Part shown: piece by piece, positions 1 to 8,067 of the stretch
Layout of the letters: each line of letters opens with the position of its first letter
Numbering within the stretch: the stretch's first letter is position 1
From: Dyadobacter psychrotolerans
GTDB taxonomy: Bacteria > Bacteroidota > Bacteroidia > Cytophagales > Spirosomataceae
Reading direction: 5' to 3'
Assembly: GCF_004349265.1 (NCBI RefSeq)
Contig: NZ_SMFL01000001.1
Location: forward strand, 1 to 64,000
DNA: 64,000 bases
Position numbers and translations under genes: made by a program
The notes under the pieces: generated by a model
The model's input: only the letters and a program-made list of their open reading frames with translations
What the model was told of the DNA's origin: nothing
Database searches by the model: none

Positions 1-1
1 A

Positions 2-196
2 CTGCTCGACGTGATTGAAGAACGGTATGATAAATCGTCAACAATCATTGCAACCCAGATACCAGTCTCAAAATGGCATGGTCTGATTGGAGAAAATACC
101 ATTGCCGACGCGATTTTAGATCGAATTGTTTTTTCTTCCCACCGCATTGAGCTCGAAGGAGATTCCCTAAGAAAGAAAAAACAGTTGAGTACTTAA
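2..196 (+). CDS. istB: IS21-family helper ATPase IstB, C-terminal fragment (5' end outside window)
   Basis: The open frame enters from the left edge and ends with TAA at 194-196. The translated tail shows the IstB C-terminal signature: a VIEERY-like start, then STIIATQIPVSKWH, IADAILDR and an HRIELEG-S-RKK ending. IstB is the AAA+ helper that works with the IstA DDE transposase of IS21 elements. Only about 64 residues are visible, so the Walker motifs lie outside the window and intactness cannot be judged. The downstream 24-bp repeats (226-299) fit the end of the same element. Confidence 0.85.
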   Translation: MLDVIEERYDKSSTIIATQIPVSKWHGLIGENTIADAILDRIVFSSHRIELEGDSLRKKKQLST

Positions 197-225
197 ATTT
201 AAACTACTATTATTGCACTTGGAAA

Positions 226-299
226 GTGGCCCAATGATTCCCGAAACGCTTGGCCCTATATGCTCCGAAATGCCTGCCCCCATATCTCCGAAATAGACA
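226..299. repeat. Terminal tandem repeats of the IS21-type element (probable IS right end)
   Basis: Three imperfect direct repeats with an exact 24-bp period start at 226, 250 and 274. Each has the pattern TGGCCC/TGCCCC, then a T-rich spacer, then CTCCGAAAT (CCCGAAAC in the first copy). The third copy ends in GACA at 296-299, fitting the TGT...ACA ends of IS21 elements. IS21 ends are known to carry multiple transposase-binding repeats. The exact boundary is inferred because the left end is not in the window. Confidence 0.6.
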
Positions 300-593
300 A
301 CCAGAACAACTGACACAAATAGCTGTAAAAACTGATTGAGATCATAAATGACCCTTTTAATATTGGTATACTTACTGCTAAAACAAGGCAAAATAAAATT
401 CACTGGAATTGAATTAATGCAGTAGTAACCCACATTTCAATAATTCTTACGTTCGCGGATTTCCGTAACCGTGGAGTTTACCATCTGTGAAAAATTCAAC
501 AGAACGTACAGCTATAAACGCAGTACCAAATAAGCTTGTTGTCACCCCTGCGAACTTTGATACTGAGTTTAAATTGTTGTCAAACGAAGGTAA
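300..593. other. Intergenic stretch between IS end and dinB-like gene
   Basis: No supported gene. A short plus-strand open stretch ends at 596 just beside the convergent DinB-like gene, but it shows no recognisable domain. The region may be target DNA next to the IS insertion. Confidence 0.4.
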
Positions 594-1079
594 TTAAATA
601 GCAATCCCTGCGTAATGCTCCTGATGTGCATACTTAAGTATAATGGCCAGTTGGCCTCCATGATGCGCGGTGTGGGAAATGATCCTGCCAAGAGATTCCG
701 CCTTGGTTTTCTTTCCAAATTCTTTGGTAATCACTTCTGTTTCCCAATCCTCGGCACTTTGCTTACTGATAATGGCTTCAAGCGTTGTCGCCGAATAAGA
801 GACGTATTTTATTAATTCGTCCAAATTCGTCCATTCACCCGTATCACGCTGGGCGATAAATGTTTTAGCGCTAACTTTTACATCACTCCCAAACACGTTT
901 TTAGCAAACAGAAGCTCCACATCACCCACATGCTGTATCAGAAAGCCGACACTGTTTTGGGTAAGTGGCAACTTTTTGGACAGATCCTGAGGAGTGAGGA
1001 TCGATAGCTGATTGGAAAAGCGGGTTCGTGCTTCCTTCCATAGTTCAAGCAGAATTTCGGATTTTGTTTTTGTTTCCAT
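594..1079 (-). CDS. DinB-like (DUF664-type) four-helix metalloprotein
   Basis: This 161-residue protein fits the usual size of the DinB/YfiT-like family, soluble four-helix bundles that bind a divalent metal through a three-histidine site. Candidate ligands are visible at H50 (LIQHVGD) and at H136 and H140 within HTAHHGGQ, the family's typical late HxxxH signature. The family includes thiol transferases and damage-inducible proteins, so a detoxification or stress role is plausible but the substrate is unknown. The gene ends at 594, faces the IS remnant, and seems monocistronic. The start is the ATG giving METKTKSE; no strong ribosome binding site is seen, as is normal for Bacteroidota. Confidence 0.8.
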   Translation of the reverse strand: METKTKSEILLELWKEARTRFSNQLSILTPQDLSKKLPLTQNSVGFLIQHVGDVELLFAKNVFGSDVKVSAKTFIAQRDTGEWTNLDELIKYVSYSATTLEAIISKQSAEDWETEVITKEFGKKTKAESLGRIISHTAHHGGQLAIILKYAHQEHYAGIAI

Positions 1080-1109
1080 TTTACGTTTTGTGATTTGTGT
1101 TTGTTTGAT

Positions 1110-1385
1110 TTAAATAAAGACTTGCCCGAACCAATTCTGATTTTCAAAACTTTCTCGGTCTCCGAAAATGTATTTCATTTCCTTGCCGGCTGCTGTGATA
1201 ATTGCGACAGTTACAATAATCACATTGGCGATGGTACCAAACTTTGCATCGTTCCAAGTTAAATGATGAATTCTTCGGTTTTTTTGATGTAAAAAAAGGA
1301 AAACAATCCGGATGCAGCTCTGACGAATCTCATGCTCAGTTATGACTTTTATCGAAACAGTAAAAACAACGCGGCGAGACCGCAT
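1110..1385 (-). pseudogene. Possible relic of a DUF6544-associated membrane domain
   Basis: The minus-strand reading contains WNDAKFGTIANVIIVTVAI, which resembles the conserved membrane segment found at the N-terminus of longer Bacteroidota proteins with a C-terminal DUF6544 domain. Residues before it are frameshifted and hydrophobic in another frame, and no DUF6544 domain follows. I infer a decayed fragment. The resemblance is from memory of the family and could be fortuitous. Confidence 0.3.
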
Positions 1386-1519
1386 GGATTTCCAGACACA
1401 TGTTTACAATTAGCTTAAAATGTGACTGTCATCATATGGAACGGCGCAACATGCTTCTAATTTTAGTTCCATAATTACTTATGATTAAATGCTTTACGAT
1501 CGATTAATCAAACAAAATC

Positions 1520-1726
1520 ATGACTACATCTCTGATTATCCCCGAAGTGCCACCCATACCCGAACCACCGGAATTTGTTCCTATTCCAGCGGTACCCGAA
1601 AATCCCCGATTTCCTGAAATAACGCCCGAAAACGACCCAACGCCTTTGACCATTCCAGAGGAAACCCCGCCTGGAAAGTTCTCCACCTTATACTTACATA
1701 TTAACCAGATTTCCAAGGTCATATGA
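1520..1726 (+). CDS. Proline-rich mini-protein overlapping the UspA start
   Basis: A 68-residue frame whose residues 8-51 hold 17 prolines and 8 glutamates in a P-x-x-P/P-E rhythm, followed by a short non-proline tail (residues 52-68). There is no signal peptide, membrane segment or known domain. Its TGA overlaps the ATG of the next gene in an ATGA arrangement (1723-1726), which is typical of translational coupling, and this is the main reason to believe it is translated. It would form an extended polyproline-like acidic rod; a role as a partner or scaffold of the UspA proteins is only inference. The minus strand over the same DNA gives a glycine-rich frame that looks like a shadow. Confidence 0.5.
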   Translation: MTTSLIIPEVPPIPEPPEFVPIPAVPENPRFPEITPENDPTPLTIPEETPPGKFSTLYLHINQISKVI

Positions 1727-2556
1727 AAAATATTCTGCTTGCTATCAACGCCGAAAAGTTAATTATTTCAGACATTGACTTCGGCTGCTACCTCGCTAAA
1801 ATGAGTGGATCGAGACTAACGGGGGTGTTTCTTGAAAACCAACTTTTCAGTGAAACACCAACTTTAAAAACGGTTGTGGGAATACCATATGTGGAGGCTA
1901 TCGTTGCCAGCGACCTCCCTGACTACCACGAGAAACTGACTGTTTTTGACGAAAACGTCCGGATCTTTAACGAGATATGCACCAGATGCGGAGTTCAGCA
2001 CTCGGTTCACCTCGATAAAGCAACTCCCATGCACGAAATAATCTCTGAAAGTCGCTTTGGTGACCTTTTGATCATTAATCCGGCCATCAATTTTGATGAT
2101 GCATCGGATGATGACTACTCAAATTTCACAACCGATGTATTAGCTAACTCGGAATGCCCGGTACTGGTTGCTCCTGTGAAGTTCGAAGGCATCGATGAAA
2201 TCGTTTTCACCTATGACGGTGGCGCGGCTGAGGCCTTCGCCATCAGACAATTTGCAAACATATTTCCAGAGCTTGACGAAGAAAAAATAAGTGTTGTGCA
2301 GGTCAACAAGCAAGATGGGTCAGGTGATGAGCATAATTTGAAACAATATCTCTGTATGCATTATACCAATGTGAGCTTCCACCAATTGAACGGAAATCCT
2401 AATCAGGAACTTTTCAAATTTTTGTTTCAGCGAAAGAATGCACTTGTCGTAATCGGTGCATACAGTCGTTCTAAAATATCCAGAAATTTCTTTCCAAGTG
2501 CTGCCGACAGGCTGATTAAATCGCTTTCTATCCCAGTTTTTATAGCGCATTACTAA
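1723..2556 (+). CDS. Tandem-domain universal stress protein (UspA family) 1
   Basis: This 277-residue protein has the length of two fused Usp domains. Domain 1 begins with KNILLAIN and contains SGSRLTGVFLEN after strand 1 and a VLANSECPVLVAP ending near residue 150. Domain 2 ends with VVIGAYSRSKISRNFF...ADRLIKSLSIPVFIAHY. The ATP-binding G2xG9xG(S/T) motif is degenerate, so nucleotide binding is uncertain. Usp proteins are cytosolic and are induced by starvation, redox and membrane stress. The gene overlaps the proline-rich frame upstream by 4 nt and is followed after 11 nt by a second Usp gene of identical length, so they probably form one operon with the flavodoxin gene. Confidence 0.85.
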   Translation: MKNILLAINAEKLIISDIDFGCYLAKMSGSRLTGVFLENQLFSETPTLKTVVGIPYVEAIVASDLPDYHEKLTVFDENVRIFNEICTRCGVQHSVHLDKATPMHEIISESRFGDLLIINPAINFDDASDDDYSNFTTDVLANSECPVLVAPVKFEGIDEIVFTYDGGAAEAFAIRQFANIFPELDEEKISVVQVNKQDGSGDEHNLKQYLCMHYTNVSFHQLNGNPNQELFKFLFQRKNALVVIGAYSRSKISRNFFPSAADRLIKSLSIPVFIAHY

Positions 2557-2567
2557 CTTCCTATATT

Positions 2568-3401
2568 ATGAAAAAGATCATTGTTGCGATTGACGGATTA
2601 AAATTTTCAAGAAGTGCGGCTGAATATGCAGCACTGGTTACGAGGAAAGCCAACGGTCATCTGGTCGGCGTTTTTCTTGAAGACTTTACATATCACAGCT
2701 TTTCCATGTATAGCCTGATTCCTGATCAGGGCCTATACGACGATATGATTAGTAAAAGTGAAGCAGAAGATAAGAAAGCAAGAGCCCAGGCAGTTACTGA
2801 TTTTCAGGAAATATGCCGGCTAGCCAAGATTGAATACAGCGTTCATAGAGAAGAGAATTTCGCGCGTAAACATTTGTTGCATGAAAGCATCTATGCAGAC
2901 CTGCTGGTAATTGATAAGACGGAAACGATGTCGAACAATGAAGAGGAAGTTCCCTCAGATTTTATGAGGGAGCTTTTGATAAACGTTGAATGTCCGATCA
3001 TGGTTGTTCCAAGGCATTTTGAAGAATTTGAAAGGGTTATAATGCTGTATGATGGGGAACCTTCGTCTGTTTTTGCGATCAAAATGTTTAGTAGTGTATT
3101 TCAGTACCTTCACAAACCCGTGGAAGTTTTGTCCGTCAAATCTTCCGAAGAGAACCTGCACCTTCCTGATAACAGGTTAATGAAAGAGTTTATGAAACGA
3201 CATTATCCCAAAGCAACTTACACCGTATTACACGGAGCGCCCGAATTGGAAATTGTCGAACATCTTAAGAACAAACATCAGGATGCCCTTATCGTATTGG
3301 GTGCTTATCGCAGAAATATTGTTTCCAGGTGGTTTCGCAGCAGTATGGCTGACCTGCTGATGCATGAATTAAAATCTCCGCTTTTCATAGCCCATAAATA
3401 G
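2568..3401 (+). CDS. Tandem-domain universal stress protein (UspA family) 2
   Basis: A 277-residue two-domain Usp protein, same architecture and length as its upstream neighbour but diverged, suggesting an old tandem duplication. It begins MKKIIVAIDGLKFSRSAAEYA, the classical first strand and helix of UspA, with GHLVGVFLED following. The first domain closes with VECPIMVVPRHFE, and the second with LIVLGAYRRNIVSRWFRSSMADLLMHELKSPLFIAHK. As in copy 1 the second-domain nucleotide motif is incomplete. It lies between Usp 1 (11-nt gap) and a flavodoxin-domain gene (1-nt gap), so co-transcription and a shared stress role are likely. Confidence 0.87.
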   Translation: MKKIIVAIDGLKFSRSAAEYAALVTRKANGHLVGVFLEDFTYHSFSMYSLIPDQGLYDDMISKSEAEDKKARAQAVTDFQEICRLAKIEYSVHREENFARKHLLHESIYADLLVIDKTETMSNNEEEVPSDFMRELLINVECPIMVVPRHFEEFERVIMLYDGEPSSVFAIKMFSSVFQYLHKPVEVLSVKSSEENLHLPDNRLMKEFMKRHYPKATYTVLHGAPELEIVEHLKNKHQDALIVLGAYRRNIVSRWFRSSMADLLMHELKSPLFIAHK

Positions 3402-3402
3402 A

Positions 3403-3933
3403 ATGACCATGCGAGGGATTGTTCTGTTTAAAGGAAAATATGGGGCTACTGCCCAGTATGCCAATTGGATTGGAGAAAAACTTGATGCGCCGGTCGTTGA
3501 AGCACCCGCGTTATCAAGCCTTCTTTTACAGGAATATGATTACCTGGTCGTTGGCAGTTCGGTGTACATGGGAAAGTTTGTTCTTGCAGACTGGCTCAAA
3601 AAAAATGGTGATCTTTTCAAAGACCGAAAGCTGTTTTTGTTTGTCGTAGGTGCTACTGCGTCAACAGACAAAGTAACACAAGACAGAATTATCAGTAAAA
3701 ATATTCCGAAAGCGATTTTAGCTAACTGTTCCATTTACTTTTTGCCTGGCCGGTTGGATTTGAAAACATTAAACTGGAGCGACAATTTACTGGTGAAGTT
3801 TGCAGGTAGATTCGAAAAAAACACTCTGAGAAAAAACGTGCTTCTAAACGGTATTGACGAAGTCAAACAAGAAAATATTTCAGATTTGATAAAGGAGGTT
3901 GAAGCTTTTGCAAAGATTGATAAGCTGGTTTAG
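3403..3933 (+). CDS. Flavodoxin-domain protein (HemG/protoporphyrinogen-oxidase-like fold)
   Basis: 176 residues. The N-terminus, GIVLFKGKYGATAQYANWI, matches the first strand and FMN-phosphate loop of flavodoxin-like proteins of the HemG type, followed by YDYLVVGSSVYMGKF (strand 3 and the flavin-contacting loop) and LFLFVVGATAS. The family binds FMN and passes electrons; HemG itself oxidises protoporphyrinogen IX using menaquinone, but many relatives serve other redox purposes, so the substrate is open. The gene starts 2 nt after the stop of Usp 2, giving a Usp-Usp-flavodoxin operon. An in-frame ATG two codons downstream is an alternative start. Confidence 0.75.
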   Translation: MTMRGIVLFKGKYGATAQYANWIGEKLDAPVVEAPALSSLLLQEYDYLVVGSSVYMGKFVLADWLKKNGDLFKDRKLFLFVVGATASTDKVTQDRIISKNIPKAILANCSIYFLPGRLDLKTLNWSDNLLVKFAGRFEKNTLRKNVLLNGIDEVKQENISDLIKEVEAFAKIDKLV

Positions 3934-4407
3934 CGATTTAACCCAGTGTCCTTTTTTCAGAGACTTAAACGTCTTGTCAGAAGTGTAGTTTCTCCGCCTC
4001 CGCTGTTGTCAGTTTTGATATTCGTAAAATGTCTGATCAGTCGAAATGCTAACCTGGCTTGGTACATTAGCCAGACTTAACGTGAGCAATTGTCATAACC
4101 GCCATAGTAAGTTTCATAGGAAAACGCCCCATCCATCTGCTTAAAAAGTGATTGATAGGATACTAGTTTTCAAAATCTTAGCAAAAAACCTAAAAACTCA
4201 GGTAGTCAAACAACGAAAAATTGAGAAAAGCAATCGATCCCAAATGGTCTTACCTTGACTAATATCATATCTAAATAGGTGGATAATCATTTAGCAGCAG
4301 AAGTGAATACAATAAATTTGAAGTAGCTGAGTAAAAGTTCCGTAAGATTTCATCGACCTAGCGTTCCTAATCAAACCCAACCATCAACCGCAAATGGACT
4401 AGCAAAT
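3934..4407. other. Intergenic region with a possible short coding relic
   Basis: No supported gene. On the minus strand, about 4150 down to 3965, one frame reads for roughly 60 codons with a single internal TAA (FSYETYYGGYDN... to a TGA); I do not recognise it, and it may be a relic. A promoter-like element for the BON gene lies at 4313-4320. Confidence 0.35.
4313..4320 (+). promoter_or_regulatory. Candidate Bacteroidota -7 element (TAAATTTG)
   Basis: TAAATTTG matches the Bacteroidota -7 consensus TAnnTTTG exactly, about 88 nt before the BON gene start. No good TTG is seen at the usual -33 spacing, so this is a weak call. Confidence 0.3.
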
Positions 4408-4722
4408 ATGGAAAATGTTGAAGTATATCAGGAAAGCGATACGGATAGCGCTAAGTCTTTGAGCGACGCTACGAAGACCGATTCTGAACTAAGAAAAAAA
4501 GTGTATCAGGTACTGCAAGGTGACTGCCTGCTTAACATTGAAAAAATCAGCGTACGGGTTCTTGGTCGTACTGTATATCTGGAGGGTACCGTTGGTTCAG
4601 AAAAAGAACGGAACCTCGTATACGAAGATATAACAAATATTTTTGGCGTGAGGAATGTGGTAAACTACCTTACTTTTCCTTGTCCGTATCTGGCAATCAA
4701 TATCGCTTGTACTACTGCATAA
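4408..4722 (+). CDS. Small BON-domain protein
   Basis: 104 residues. After an acidic, serine-rich N-terminal tail of about 24 residues, the rest is one BON domain: DSELRKKVYQVLQGD, then INIEK-type strand, VRVLGRTVYLEGTVGSEKERN, and YEDITNIFGVRNVVNYL. The BON fold binds phospholipids or other hydrophobic ligands and is found in OsmY-like and LysM/BON stress proteins. There is no signal peptide, so a cytosolic location is predicted. The neighbouring Usp genes and the other stress genes in the window fit an osmotic or general stress role, which is inference. The last residues (CPYLAINIACTTA) lie outside the domain. Confidence 0.75.
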   Translation: MENVEVYQESDTDSAKSLSDATKTDSELRKKVYQVLQGDCLLNIEKISVRVLGRTVYLEGTVGSEKERNLVYEDITNIFGVRNVVNYLTFPCPYLAINIACTTA

Positions 4723-4789
4723 TCAATGACGCAATTCAAAGAGACCAGATTAATTCTCATGTCAGATCGCATAAGTCTGTGCTTTTGCA

Positions 4790-5706
4790 GGACTCACCAC
4801 ATCCTCAGCGATGCTTCCAAACAGTCAGTGAGTGATCCCTTTTTGTCCTTCCCGGATTTTTATACGCTCCCCAAAAAAAATTCCGGGAAAAAGAATTGCT
4901 CCTGAACAAACGATTCTCGTCCATTTATTTATCTGTCATGCCCATCCGTTGTGTAGATAATCGCTGGACATTTGGAGAAGGTGAAGAAAAAAATAGTTGA
5001 CTAAGCCGCGAAGATGAAACGGCTGGTTTCCCGCCCAAAGGATGGACAAGCTTTTCCTAAAAAACCGTTTACCTGCATCTACTGTTTCTGCGCTGGACAA
5101 CAATGTCGCGCGTTTTCATCTAAGCGCCAGGGTTAGTCAAATCTCCGTTGATTGTAATGAGGCCATCTCAACTTTTAAGGACGTACTAGCGTCAGAAAAT
5201 TTGTCCGGGATAATTTAGGAGAAAGATATGTGCGTGTCATTGAAAAAAGTATTGCATGGAGCGGAGAAAGCATATTAAACCTTAAAACCAGAATAGACGA
5301 CAGAGTCTGCCTTGGTATCAAAAGAGATGTACATGGCGATCCAATGCCGGAAATATCTTCGCATATAAGCAGCCGATTGTTTTTGATTGTATCGAATTTA
5401 ACGATTCGAACCGGCAAACTGACGTCATCAGTGGGATCGCATTTTTGTGTATGGATTTGGAAGTATATAAACCGGAGAGATCTTGAACAAACATTTATCA
5501 CAACATACAAAAAAGCATTTGACTGTTTTACTGGACCGGAAGACTATGAGCTTTTCAATTATTACAAATGTCTTCGCGCCAATATCAGGGCGAAAGTTCA
5601 CGCAATCAATTGCGAACAGGCGGATAATGAAACCGATCGCGAATTTTATTTGGGAAAAGTCAAAAGTTATTTGAGATTAATTGCAGAATACGCTGATATT
5701 GGATGA
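4790..5706 (+). pseudogene. Decayed aminoglycoside-phosphotransferase-like kinase gene
   Basis: Pieces of one APH/fructosamine-kinase-type protein appear in order but in different frames. Around 4840-4960 one frame gives FREKELLLNKRFSSIYLSV; near 5010-5030 comes AAKMKRL preceded by a TAA in place of a codon; 5042-5215 gives MDKLFLKNRLPASTVSALD and VARFHLSARV; 5320-5345 gives RDVHGDP (the catalytic HGD loop); 5356-5470 gives PIVFDCIEFND and IAFLCMDLEVY, the metal-binding DCIEF segment, in a shifted frame; and 5480-5706 gives the C-terminal DYELFNYYKCLRANIRAKVHA helix. At least three frameshifts and one nonsense codon are visible and the N-terminus is lost, so no functional kinase can be made. 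The 158-residue frame 5230-5706 is only the surviving tail. Confidence 0.75.
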
Positions 5707-5881
5707 GCGGGATCAGTTTTTTAGAGGACTTTAATCAGATTTAGAAATTCTAAAACTTTCTAACTTGGCAGAGCTTATAATAACATTTCACAACCCCTCC
5801 AAATAATCATGACAAGCTTTTTAATGGTAGGTATGCTAAAAGACTCTTGCAAAATTCACAACATTTACCAAAAAAAAATGT

Positions 5882-6967
5882 ATGTCCCCTTACCCAAACA
5901 GCAAAAGAATAGAATTCCTTGCCACTTTGGTGACAGATCATATTACAGCTATGATCGCCTATTGGGATAAAGACCTGATTTGCCGGTTCGCAAACGCTTC
6001 CTATCTGAAATGGTTTGGGAAAAGAAGTGAAGACATGGTCGACAAAATCACTCTGAGTGAGCTATTAGGGCCATTATACGAAAAAAACCTTCCATACATC
6101 GAGGGTGCATTACGTGGCGATGCACAAATTTTTGAGCGGGAAATTCCCTTACCCACAGGTGAACCCAGGTATTCGCTGGCCAGCTATTTCCCCGACATTG
6201 AAGACGGAAAAGTCATTGGCTTCTTTGTGCATGTAGCCGATGTGCACGAAATGAAACTTCTTGAAAAAGAGCTAATCAAATCAAATGAGGTAGTTACCGA
6301 GCAAAACAAACAGCTCAAAAATTTTGCTAATATCGTTTCGCACAATCTCCGGTCTTATTCCGGAAACCTCGGTTCACTACTTCAGCTGCTGGATATAGTT
6401 GATACCGAGGACGAGAAAGCAGTTATCCTCAATTATCTGCGCGATCTGTCGAAAAGTTTTTCCGCTACAGTAGATCATCTTACGGAAATTGTGAATTATC
6501 AAAATCAACAGGAAAGGCCTCATGTAAGTTGTAATTTGCTCCAGTACGTTAACGAAACAATTACCATACTTAAACTTCAAATTGACAGTTGCAACGCGGT
6601 TATTCAGATTAAAGTAGAATCCAGGCTAAATCTCATGACGAATCCGGCGTACCTGGAAAGCATTTTGCTTAACCTGATTACAAACGCTTTAAAATATCGA
6701 CATCCCCAACGACGGCCGGACATTACGATTCAGGCCTGGAAAACCAACACAAGTATTGTGCTTGACATCCGGGACAATGGCTTAGGGATTGATTTAAATA
6801 AACATGGAAAGTCACTTTTTGGTATGAATCAGACATTTCATGGAAACGCTGATGCACATGGTATTGGACTGTACATCACTAAATATCAAATAGACTCCTT
6901 GGGTGGGGGCATTGTCGTTGAAAGTGAAGTAGACCTGGGGAGTACTTTTCGCGTAACTTTTAATTAA
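5882..6967 (+). CDS. PAS-domain sensor histidine kinase
   Basis: 361 residues, no membrane segment, so a cytosolic sensor. A PAS domain fills about residues 12-125 (AYWDKDLICRFANASYLKWFGK is the typical PAS core), followed by a coiled coil and a HisKA dimerisation domain with the phospho-accepting H154 in FANIVSHNLRS. The HATPase domain carries the N box (LLNLITNALKY, about 262-272), G1 (DNGLGID, 298-304) and G2 (HGIGLYI, 326-332). All catalytic motifs look intact. No response regulator is adjacent; the nearest is the single-domain regulator at 12350-12718, about 5.4 kb away on the other strand, so the partner is unknown. The chosen ATG is at 5882; an upstream ATG at 5879 is out of frame. Confidence 0.85.
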   Translation: MSPYPNSKRIEFLATLVTDHITAMIAYWDKDLICRFANASYLKWFGKRSEDMVDKITLSELLGPLYEKNLPYIEGALRGDAQIFEREIPLPTGEPRYSLASYFPDIEDGKVIGFFVHVADVHEMKLLEKELIKSNEVVTEQNKQLKNFANIVSHNLRSYSGNLGSLLQLLDIVDTEDEKAVILNYLRDLSKSFSATVDHLTEIVNYQNQQERPHVSCNLLQYVNETITILKLQIDSCNAVIQIKVESRLNLMTNPAYLESILLNLITNALKYRHPQRRPDITIQAWKTNTSIVLDIRDNGLGIDLNKHGKSLFGMNQTFHGNADAHGIGLYITKYQIDSLGGGIVVESEVDLGSTFRVTFN

Positions 6968-7179
6968 AAAAGAGCTTACGGTTCGTGTTAACCTCGAGGA
7001 AGAGACGCTTGTGGTAACATCATGATATTTCTCATATTCTTTTGATTACAACAATCATATATTACTGAAAACCAAGCCACTAAATTTACAAAGAAATAAA
7101 CCCGGAAGTAATTAAGCTATGTTGATTCGTCGGCATATTTCAGTTCGAGGCTGTAACCCCTTACGACACCTGAAAGATT

Positions 7180-8067
7180 ATGAAAACCATCCATGAGCCA
7201 CTGGCACCAAAAAACGAACTCCTTGCAAAGTCACAGCAACACTCTTCGATCATCGCTTCCATTTTGCTGTTGATCATTATTATAGCAGTAACCGCTCCTT
7301 TGGCCGGAGAATTTTTTCTTTCCGCTCAATTTAAAGACGATGTTCGCCGACTGTACCTAAACCGTGAAAAAGTATCTGAAAAGCCATTTTCCTACCAGCA
7401 GCTGGATGGGTTACCGGTACCTGTACAAAAATACTTTAAACATGTTTTGCCGGAAGGGCGGCCAGCGATTCAATCGGTTAGGATGCTCCAAAAAGGACAG
7501 TTTAAAACAGATATAAAAAAGGACTGGATCGATATTGAAGGAGAACAATATGTAACAACCCAAAAACCAGGATTCGTCTGGAAGGGAAAAACCTATATGT
7601 TTTCAGCCAGGGATATGTATCTGAAAGGTAAGGGAAAACTTGTTGTGGATCTTTTCAGTTTTTATAGGTTGCAAAAAGGTGAAGGCCCAAAATATGATGA
7701 AGGAGAACTGCTTCGCTGGCTGGGTGAAAGTGTATGTTATCCGACCAATTTGCTTCCCGGCGATAATCTTGTTTGGTTCCCGATAGATGACGAATCTGCA
7801 CAGCTAATTTACTATTACAAAGGCATTTCGCTTTCTTACAATATTCTTTTCAACAGCAAAAACGAAATAGAACGAATGGAAACGCAGCGTTATATGGCCG
7901 ATAAGAATAAGGAAAAGTGGGTTAACAAACTGTCTAGCTATCAGCTTAGGGACGGGATCCTGGTCCCGACCTACATTGAAGCAGGATGGCAGTTGAAGGA
8001 CGGTTATTTCCCTTATGCCAAGTTTCAAATTACAATTATTGAGTACAATAAATTCGAGATGTTCTGA
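7180..8067 (+). CDS. DUF6544-family protein with one N-terminal membrane anchor
   Basis: 295 residues. A single hydrophobic helix (about residues 24-46, SIIASILLLIIIIAVTAPL) is followed by the family's hallmark LPVPVQKYFKHVLPEGRPAIQSVRMLQKGQFK at about 75-108 and a long beta-rich domain (DWIDIEGEQYV, PGFVWKGK, LLRWLGESVCYPTNLLP). The function of DUF6544/DUF6920 proteins is not known; the fold suggests a ligand-binding domain outside the cytoplasmic membrane. It heads a compact operon: its TGA overlaps the ATG of the HlyD-like gene by one nucleotide and an ABC permease, ABC ATPase and oxidoreductase follow. This makes it a candidate accessory or substrate-binding component of that transporter, which is inference. 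Confidence 0.7.
   Translation: MKTIHEPLAPKNELLAKSQQHSSIIASILLLIIIIAVTAPLAGEFFLSAQFKDDVRRLYLNREKVSEKPFSYQQLDGLPVPVQKYFKHVLPEGRPAIQSVRMLQKGQFKTDIKKDWIDIEGEQYVTTQKPGFVWKGKTYMFSARDMYLKGKGKLVVDLFSFYRLQKGEGPKYDEGELLRWLGESVCYPTNLLPGDNLVWFPIDDESAQLIYYYKGISLSYNILFNSKNEIERMETQRYMADKNKEKWVNKLSSYQLRDGILVPTYIEAGWQLKDGYFPYAKFQITIIEYNKFEMF

Noticed and set aside
167..433. 88-residue minus-strand reading frame over the IS end and beyond
   Set aside because: It covers the IS21 repeats and has no domain or conserved composition; it is a chance frame.
1504..1722. Glycine-rich minus-strand reading frame opposite the proline-rich mini-protein
   Set aside because: It is the complement of the P-E-rich codons; the plus-strand frame has the ATGA overlap with UspA.
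3965..4150. Minus-strand stretch of about 60 codons with one TAA
   Set aside because: No family recognised and no start; too weak to call a gene.
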